Shown here: in pieces, positions 57,815 to 64,000 of the stretch
Position numbering within the stretch: the stretch's first letter is position 1
Layout: the number at the start of each line of letters is the position of its first letter
From: Cephalopachus bancanus
Lineage: Eukaryota > Chordata > Mammalia > Primates > Tarsiidae
Reading direction: 5' to 3'
Length of the DNA: 64,000 nt
Assembly (NCBI GenBank): GCA_027257055.1
Contig: JAPVLO010000626.1
Coordinates: 372,001-436,000, forward strand
Made by a program: the position numbers and the translations under genes
Notes under the pieces: generated by a model
The model's input: the letters and a program-made list of their open reading frames with translations, nothing else
The model's database searches: none
Told to the model about the DNA's origin: nothing

Positions 57815-58500
57815 GTTGTTATGAAAATGTAAATTAACATCACAATGAGATACTACTTCACACCCACTAGAATGGCTAAAGTAAAAAGTGCTGACAATAT
57901 CAAATGCTGACAAGGTTGCAGAGCAACTGGAACTCTTGCATTGCTGGCAGGAATGCAAAATAGTACAGCTGCTATGGAAAACATTTTGACAGCTTCTTAT
58001 AAAATTAAACATGCACTTATCATATATACCAATTGTATTTGCAGATATTTACCAAAAAAGAAAACTTATGCTCATGCAAAAACCTGCACGCAAATGTTTA
58101 GTCACTTTATTCATAGTCATCAAAAACTAGAAACAACCCATATGTCCTTCAGTTGGTAAATAGACAAACTGTGGTACATCCATAAAATGGAATTCTAATC
58201 AGCAGAAAAAAGGAATAAACTATTGAATAACACATCAATGGATGAATGCTAAAGGCATTTGCTTAGAGAAAGAAGTCAGACACAAAAGACTACAAATTTT
58301 ATAATTCCATTTATGTAAAACTCTGGAAAAAACAAAATTATAGGGACAGAAGATAGGTCAGTGATTGCCAGCTATTGGGCCCAAGGGGATGCTGTGACTA
58401 CAAAGAGGTCGCATGAGGCAATTTTTAGAATAATAAAACTGTTCTATGTCATGACTGTGGTAGTGGATACACGAATATATGAATTTGTCAAAACCCACCA
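57815..58500 (+). mobile_element. L1ME-like 3' end, sense, nested in L2
   Basis: 'acatcacaatgagatactacttcacacccac', 'gttgcagagcaactggaactc', 'ttggtaaatagacaaactgtggtacatcc', 'gagaaagaagtcagacac' and 'gtagtggatacacgaatatatg' follow the order of old L1 3' ends. No frame. Confidence 0.85.
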
Positions 58501-59192
58501 TCAGTTCTGCCCTGAACTCCTACAGTGGTCTCCTAACTGCTCTCTTCCTACTCTCTCTCTCTCCTTTACATTGTCCATGGTAGCCAGAGTGATACCTTCA
58601 GACCTAAATCCTATCATGTCAGACACATGCTCAACAGGCTTAAAATAAAATCCACTGTTCTTACTATGGTCCCTAAGGACATACATGATCTGGTCCCTAA
58701 TAATGTATCTGACCTCATCACCTAGTATTGCCCTCTTCACTCACTGTATTCCAGCTACACTGACCTTGCTTATACCTGAACAGGCCAAGGACACTCCAAC
58801 TTCAAGGTCTTAACTCTTGCTTCCTCTCACTGGAATGCTTTTCACTAAATACTTGCATGGGTTATTCTCTTGTTTAGAACTCTCAAGGGCTCTTCATTTC
58901 CTACAGGTTAAAATTTCAACTCTTCAATGTGGTACTTAAGACCCTTTCTAACGTGGCCCACACCCATCTCTACATTCTTGTCTGTCACACATGTGCACCA
59001 AACTCAGCAACTCTGTTTCTGAATTCTATCCACATTCCCCTTTTTGCCTCCTTGACTGGGTAAATGTCTACCTATTTTATTTTTTGAAACTCAGTTCAAG
59101 CACTGCCTTCAGATAAAACAGATGACTCCCTCTCTATGTACTCATCATGCCCTGCATGCACTTCCATCTGGGCATGTGTTTTTATCAAGCTC

Positions 59193-59238
59193 TCCAGGTG
59201 ATTCTTGTGCATACTAAAGTTTGAGAAGCACTGGTTCA
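59193..59238 (+). repeat. MER5A hAT remnant
   Basis: 'tccaggtgattcttgtgcatactaaagtttgagaagcactgg' is the end of MER5A, a short non-autonomous hAT transposon. Only the 3' end is recognisable. Confidence 0.65.
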
Positions 59239-59375
59239 GTATTTGTCACATGTTTTATATGTGATTATATGTCTGTTTCCCCTGGCTGGACTGAAAAGCC
59301 CTAAAGGGTTTTAATCTATTCCCACAGCCTAAGCACAATGGGGTTCTGTAAATGTTAGATGAAACAACAACTGAA

Positions 59376-60820
59376 TGGATGCATGTCCATGCTTCCTTTC
59401 CACTCTTATGTTCCTGGCAAAACAGAGTTCTCTCCCTATAAGGATCACCTGTCCAACCAGAAATTGAAATGGCACAGAAATGTGGGTAGATGTGGCTTAT
59501 ATTGTTGGAACCTGACTATAAGTTTCCTTTCTTTTTTCAGTTGGTTCACTAGGCCATTGCATACTTACTCGGGTTACTGTTTATGTAGCTAGCTATTTAG
59601 CCACAGGACTTAGCTCCTGAAATCTAAGTTTGAGGGCTACCTTTATTAAGTGCATGACCTTAGTGCAACGATCTGGGGCCATTGTAAATTGTTTAACCTA
59701 AATCAATTACTTCACTGACTAGATCTCCATCTTTATTTGAAAGAAACCATCCCTTAGATGTGGAGAGTTGACGTTCATGTTGGGTTCTTTGTTTTTTAGT
59801 TTACTGATTTTATGGCTGCTGCTTTTGATTGAAGTTTAATATTCTAGGAAATAACACTTTGAACAAAACCTTTACCAATGTAGTTTTCTATTAAACGTAG
59901 CTTGTGCAAAAAAAAAGAAAAGGTTAATCTATAAAGTCCTTGACCTTCTCAGATATCTGCTGAAAGACCACATAGGTTCTCTCCACCCACCTGCCTTTCA
60001 ATAGCATCACAACTGTTTCTTTACAGGTAGGGATGATGTATTGCTGAACAAGGCCCTTGGCAAGAGGGGTGGGGCACATGATATTTGTTCCTAGTAATGC
60101 TATCAATCCTGAGAACTTTCTTGAGACTTTATTTCTACTATCCAACAACTTATATTCACTGTTTCAATCACCTACTCCAACTCTGATGCTTTCCAGTAAA
60201 GCAATGAATGGTGAGAGGGAGAGAAAGGGGTACAGAGAAGGAAGTGGCTTTCTAACTGCTATAAGGAAGATGAGGAATCAGGGACATAAGGAGGGGTCTG
60301 CCTAGACATTTTGTTTGGAGTAATGTGCTCATGCCTACATCAGCCTGAATATTAAATAGGTGTGGCCCAAGAAAAAGAAAAGATTTTTTAACTGACCATG
60401 ACTCATTCTCAAGTAGTATACACTAATTAAGCTCCCACCCACTTATTTTTCCAGTAAAAAAAAAAAAAGATGATTTATAGCAAGATAGCCTGGGTCATCT
60501 GCACTACGACTCAGTAGTTTCTGTCTGTGAAACCCAAATTGCTACAAAATTTTAAAGAAATTGGAATCAGGAAACTCTATGGTTGGCATATTATGTATTA
60601 ATGGATCTATCTCCAGGCATGTTTGACCTAATTGTTCCAAATATATTCCTCTAGTGGGCATCAGGAGTACACACAGCCCCTATGGGTAGAATATAGAACA
60701 TGTCAGAAGCATACCAATGCCATCTGACACTTTCCCTCATGCAGTCCATTTATATGGGCTTGTACAGGAGGATGTTTGAGCTCAACTGAAAATGACGCTG
60801 GTTTTTGCATGATTAAAATT
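59376..60820. other. No gene seen; low-copy DNA
   Basis: No supported feature. A 74-codon minus-strand frame at 59924-60148 has no visible splice context, conserved motif or repeat homology that I recognise. I treat it as chance, but this is the stretch I would check first for an exon. Confidence 0.4.
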
Positions 60821-61335
60821 ATTGCTGTGTAAATCTTCTGCTGATGAGAGTCCATGGCTGAGACTGCTTAGTGCCTCCCTAAGTCCATTCTCCTTGACTT
60901 TCATAGTGACCACCCAGAAAACATTACCCAGCCTCCTTTGCAGCTTTGTATTATACCTCCTTTGTAGGTATAATAAATGATCCAGTTCTGGCCAATGGAA
61001 CATAAACGGAAGTAGTATGTTCAACTTCCAGGTTGTAACCTTATAGAGGAGAGGCCTGCCTTCACCTTGTACTTGACACATTACTGCTTACTAGAATGCT
61101 GGCATTATGGTGGGAGCTGAAGCAAACATCTTGGACATTAGCTGGGAGCGACAAATTAAAGGTGGAGGAGAAACAGACAAGATAGATGGCATCTGGGTCC
61201 GTGAAAATTGCAGCACCAAGATACCAGCCTTGAATGGTCTACTTTGATGTTTATATTAAAAATAAATAAATGTCCATCGTTGTTTGGGTTTCTCTGTTAC
61301 AGCAGCTATGTCAATATCCTAACTTGCATAGATTT
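60821..61335 (+). mobile_element. Old ERVL/MaLR-class LTR, family not named
   Basis: 'cctcctttgcagctttg', 'gatccagttctggccaatgg', 'acttccaggttgtaacctta', 'ggtgggagctgaagcaaacatcttggac', 'gcaccaagataccagcc' and 'tctgttacagcagc' form the landmark series of a common mammalian LTR-type repeat. Near full length, diverged. Confidence 0.55.
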
Positions 61336-62490
61336 TTCCTTGGTTTTTCCTAAGCAAAGTCAGTCCTGTAACAGGCAAAAGGCGCCAAATTCAAAATTCA
61401 ACCAAAGCATGCTCAGTAATGGCAGCAAATGAGGAACAGACAAGGTATTATCTTTGATGGGCCAGGCCTAGAGGCAGGACCAAATTACCTAGGAGTAAAG
61501 GAGCTGTGAGCAGTCTCTGTGAGCAGGAATATGGGAACCCTTCCTTCAAGAAGCCAAGAGAGGTGAAAACCAGATCTTTTACTGGTTTGAGGGGAGGAAA
61601 GAAAGATATGCTCCTAAGTCCTGTAGCATAATGAGATTGGAATGCATTCTGATAGTCCAGCTTTTTATCTCTGATCATCCCCCTCTTTACTGCTGGAGCC
61701 ATTGTATTCCCTTGACTTCTACCTGTATTCTCTCTCAGCAAACATGGCCAGAGTGGCCACATTTTGATCAGTTTGAACAACAAAGTGAATGAATAATAGT
61801 AATACAACACGTTGACTTTTACAAAAAATATAAGTCCATAATGATACTCTAAAAAAGAGGAGAGAGAGAAAGCCTTTTTTCCAAAAGAATGACAGCTAAT
61901 AAACATAAAAAATGATTTTTAAAAATTAGAACATTATCATTTTACAACCACCATTGTAATAATTTATTCAGACCTTGGTGAAAAGTTGGAGAACAAGCTA
62001 TTTACACAGTCTTGCTTTCTTCACCACAGATCACTTTCTAGGAAAAAAGAAGAGGTCCAATGGCAAAATCTGCTGAACACACCTTAGCCAAGTGCTCAAA
62101 GTTAGTGCAATGAGTTATGGGAAAACCTGAAACAATGGGCATCCCGGTGTGCTGCACTAAGCACAATACGCTAGCAATTCTTACCAAAATGTGTAACCTG
62201 AATCTAATATAAGCAAACAATTGGACAGATCTAAATTATGGCCATTTCACAAGTCAGCTTGTCTGGACTCCTCAAAGTGTCATTGTCATAAAATCCCCCT
62301 CCCCATTCCCCAGAAAATAGCTGAAAAGATTGCTCTAAATTAAAGAAAATGAAAGGCATGATAGCTAAGTGCAATGCATGGTCCTTGAAAGCATCCTGGA
62401 TTTTTGAAAAACAGCTATAAAGGTCCTTACTGGAGACAATTAGGTCCGTTTTAAATATACACTTCAAAATAGATAATATTATCATAATAA
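61336..62490. other. No gene seen; low-copy DNA
   Basis: Contains the longest nominal reading frame of the window (61448-61906, minus, 152 codons). Its composition shows no recognisable domain and no repeat match, so I do not call it a gene. Confidence 0.4.
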
Positions 62491-62499
62491 TATTAATTT

Positions 62500-62755
62500 C
62501 TTCAGTGTAACAATGGTATTCTCATTATGTATTCTCATTATGGCCTTGTTCTTAAGAAATACATGCTGAAGTATCTGGGGTAAAGAGTCATAAAGTCTGC
62601 AATTTACTTTCAAATGGTTTGAGGAAAAATTACCAGTATATGGAGAGAGAATCAAATGTGGGAAAGTGTTAAAAATTGGTGATTCTAGGTGGTTGGGTAT
62701 GGGTGTTCATTGTTCTATTTTTCCGACTTTTAAAATTTAAATTCTTATCAAAACA
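62500..62755 (+). repeat. Old LINE-like 3' end
   Basis: 'aagaaatacatgctgaagtatctgggg', 'ggtgattctaggtggttgggtatgggtgttcattgttctattttt' and 'aaatttaaattcttatc' follow the order of a dispersed old L1M-type terminus. Confidence 0.45.
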
Positions 62756-63735
62756 AAGGAAAATGGTCAATTTTCCTGATGATCAAGATTTATCCTTATT
62801 CCAAGTATTTCTCTCCATAAACAGATTATTTCAGAAAAAGAGGGCAAGTTTTTCTGTACACTCACAATTCCTTATCAACCTCCAAAGGATTCCCAAAGAT
62901 TATGAAATATTTATATATTCTGGTTAGAGGGCCCACTACTTATTTGACAATTAATAAAAGTGAAAAGGACATTCTTTAAAATTTTGTTTTGATTCTGACA
63001 ACTTTAATCTGGTAGGCTCTGACAGGTTGAATAAAATCTTGGCCTTCCTGAAGAATATAGGTATTTGTTTCCTTCTAGGTCAGCAACCTTGAGCTTCTAG
63101 TGATACAGGTGAAACAGTCAATTGAGGTCCTTGAAGCAAGTCAGCAATCAATTTCCTGTCTCAAGTGTTTCTAGTGTAGGATTCATCATTCTCTTATGAG
63201 TAGGTGCAATTGGAATAATGGCAAGATACGTGCATATATGAGTTCTGTTGGCATTAAAAGAATATCATTTCATATAGCTTTACAATGCACCCATCTATCC
63301 GGTAATTTTACACAAAGACTGCTCTACTTTCCTTGCAATGGTTCATAAAATCATCTTGGACCATCAAATGTATCATGAGCTGGGCCAAAGAGTGGTGAAA
63401 AGTGGACTTCATCTTGAAAACCAAAAATTAAAACTCAAAGCAGTCAGTGGTTTTTAAGATGGAGTCCACTGTCAATTACATAGAATAGACTTTCTTCACT
63501 GGAAGACATAGGAGTTTGACTGTCTGGCTCCAGCGATAGAATTATTTGGCTCATTGGTATGGAAAATAGCCTTATAATTAAGATAAATTAAGTAAATGAT
63601 AGTGCCCATTTTCTATATGAAAATTCCCGTTTCCTTCCATCTGCTCATTTGGATAGGTAAACTGAGGCACCTCAGCAGCTATTATGATATAACCAAGCAA
63701 CAAGTTTTATTTTCACTCTTTATATATTTCCAGGG
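62756..63735. other. No gene seen; low-copy DNA
   Basis: No supported exon, RNA gene or element. Confidence 0.45.
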
Positions 63736-63737
63736 CA

Positions 63738-64000
63738 TTCTCATGGATGTCCATAGCTCTGGTTATCATCTCTATGTCCTCACAATTTCCAAATCTGTAC
63801 CTGCACCCCAGGTCATTTTTTTAAGCTTCACACCTGTATATCCAATTGCCTAGGTGTCATTCTACTTGTAGGTCACAATTCTGTCAACCTACACACATCC
63901 AAAACAGAATTGGTGATGCTCTCCTTAAATCCTGTCCCCTTCCAAGTCTCCCCTTCAGCAAAAAACATTATCATCCACTCAGTTGTCTAAACCAGAAAGT
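63738..64000 (+). repeat. L2 LINE segment, runs off the window
   Basis: 'ccaaaacagaattggtgatgctctcc', then 'cattatcatccactcagttgtctaaaccagaaa', matches the L2 block that precedes the 3' region. It continues past the right edge. Confidence 0.65.

Larger units (their letters stand above)
57640..59375 (+). repeat. L2 LINE 3' region, interrupted twice
   Basis: L2 text at about 57640-57812 ('catccattgcatcagtaaatttggctc') resumes at about 58505 ('actcctacagtggtctcctaactgctc', 'gccagagtgatacc', 'tatcatgtcagacac', 'tgatctggtccc', 'cactggaatgctttt', 'tggcccacacccatctc') and ends near 59370. An L1 tail (57815-58500) and a MER5A remnant (about 59193-59238) interrupt it. This is among the better kept L2 copies here. 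Confidence 0.75.

Noticed and set aside
59924..60148. 74-codon minus-strand frame that looks protein-like
   Set aside because: Composition is plausible, but there is no matching family I recognise and no clear splice sites. Left as unassigned sequence; a protein search would settle it.
61448..61906. Longest nominal reading frame (152 codons, minus)
   Set aside because: No recognised domain, no splice or promoter context and no sign of coding constraint that I can see. A frame of this length is expected by chance in 64 kb on six frames.
1..64000. Lemur or galago as the source
   Set aside because: Strepsirrhine Alus, as I recall them, have a distinct right arm ('gagctaggctgacgccacgg') that is absent from every copy here, and no tRNA-derived galago monomers are present.
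1..64000. CRISPR arrays, operons, riboswitches or phage genes
   Set aside because: The window is vertebrate nuclear DNA; no regularly spaced repeats or bacterial-type genes occur.

Overview
This window is primate nuclear DNA, AT-rich and almost wholly made of interspersed repeats. Dimeric 7SL-derived Alu elements occur only in primates. The young Alus here (for example 39481-39767) are neither the human-type nor the lemur/galago-type consensus as I remember them, and the youngest L1 3' ends are not the human L1PA type. Together with an LTR fragment that ends in a poly(A) tail at about 4386-4857, this fits a tarsier (Tarsius/Carlito) best. The primate call is firm. The tarsier call is inference from remembered consensus sequences.

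I find no host protein-coding gene, no rRNA or tRNA gene, no CRISPR array and no bacterial or viral operon. Open reading frames longer than 60 codons are either chance frames in repeats or decayed frames of LINE-1 (ORF1 at 10321-10617; ORF2 at 26991-27221 and 27307-27552, minus) and of mariner transposase (12143-12445 plus; 47533-47766 and 51583-51819 minus). The window behaves as intergenic or deep intronic DNA.

Layout: 0-8.9 kb holds MIR, two MLT1 LTRs, four Alus, an old L1 tail and the LTR-poly(A) insertion. 8.9-13.7 kb is an old sense L1 carrying a mariner deletion derivative and a copied segment with a CA microsatellite. 13.8-25 kb is mostly low-copy DNA with MIR/L2, an MST LTR inside a 111-bp direct repeat, and three Alus. 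25.8-32.2 kb is a stack of nested antisense L1s with two Alus. 32.4-37.5 kb has split L2 copies, an Alu and a small L1-in-L1. 40.6-47.0 kb is HAL1/L1M sense followed by L1M antisense with a Tigger insertion and a near-perfect 43-bp-arm inverted repeat. 47.0-56.1 kb is a mosaic of L1 fragments in both orientations with two further mariner copies. 56.1-64 kb holds probable LTRs, L2, an L1 tail and low-copy DNA.

The elements work as a record of successive insertions. L1 supplied the machinery for the Alus and for the LTR-poly(A) insertion. Mariner elements landed in TA sites, two of the three inside L1. Later Alus and young L1 tails landed within these. Subfamily names are recognition from memory and no alignment was run.
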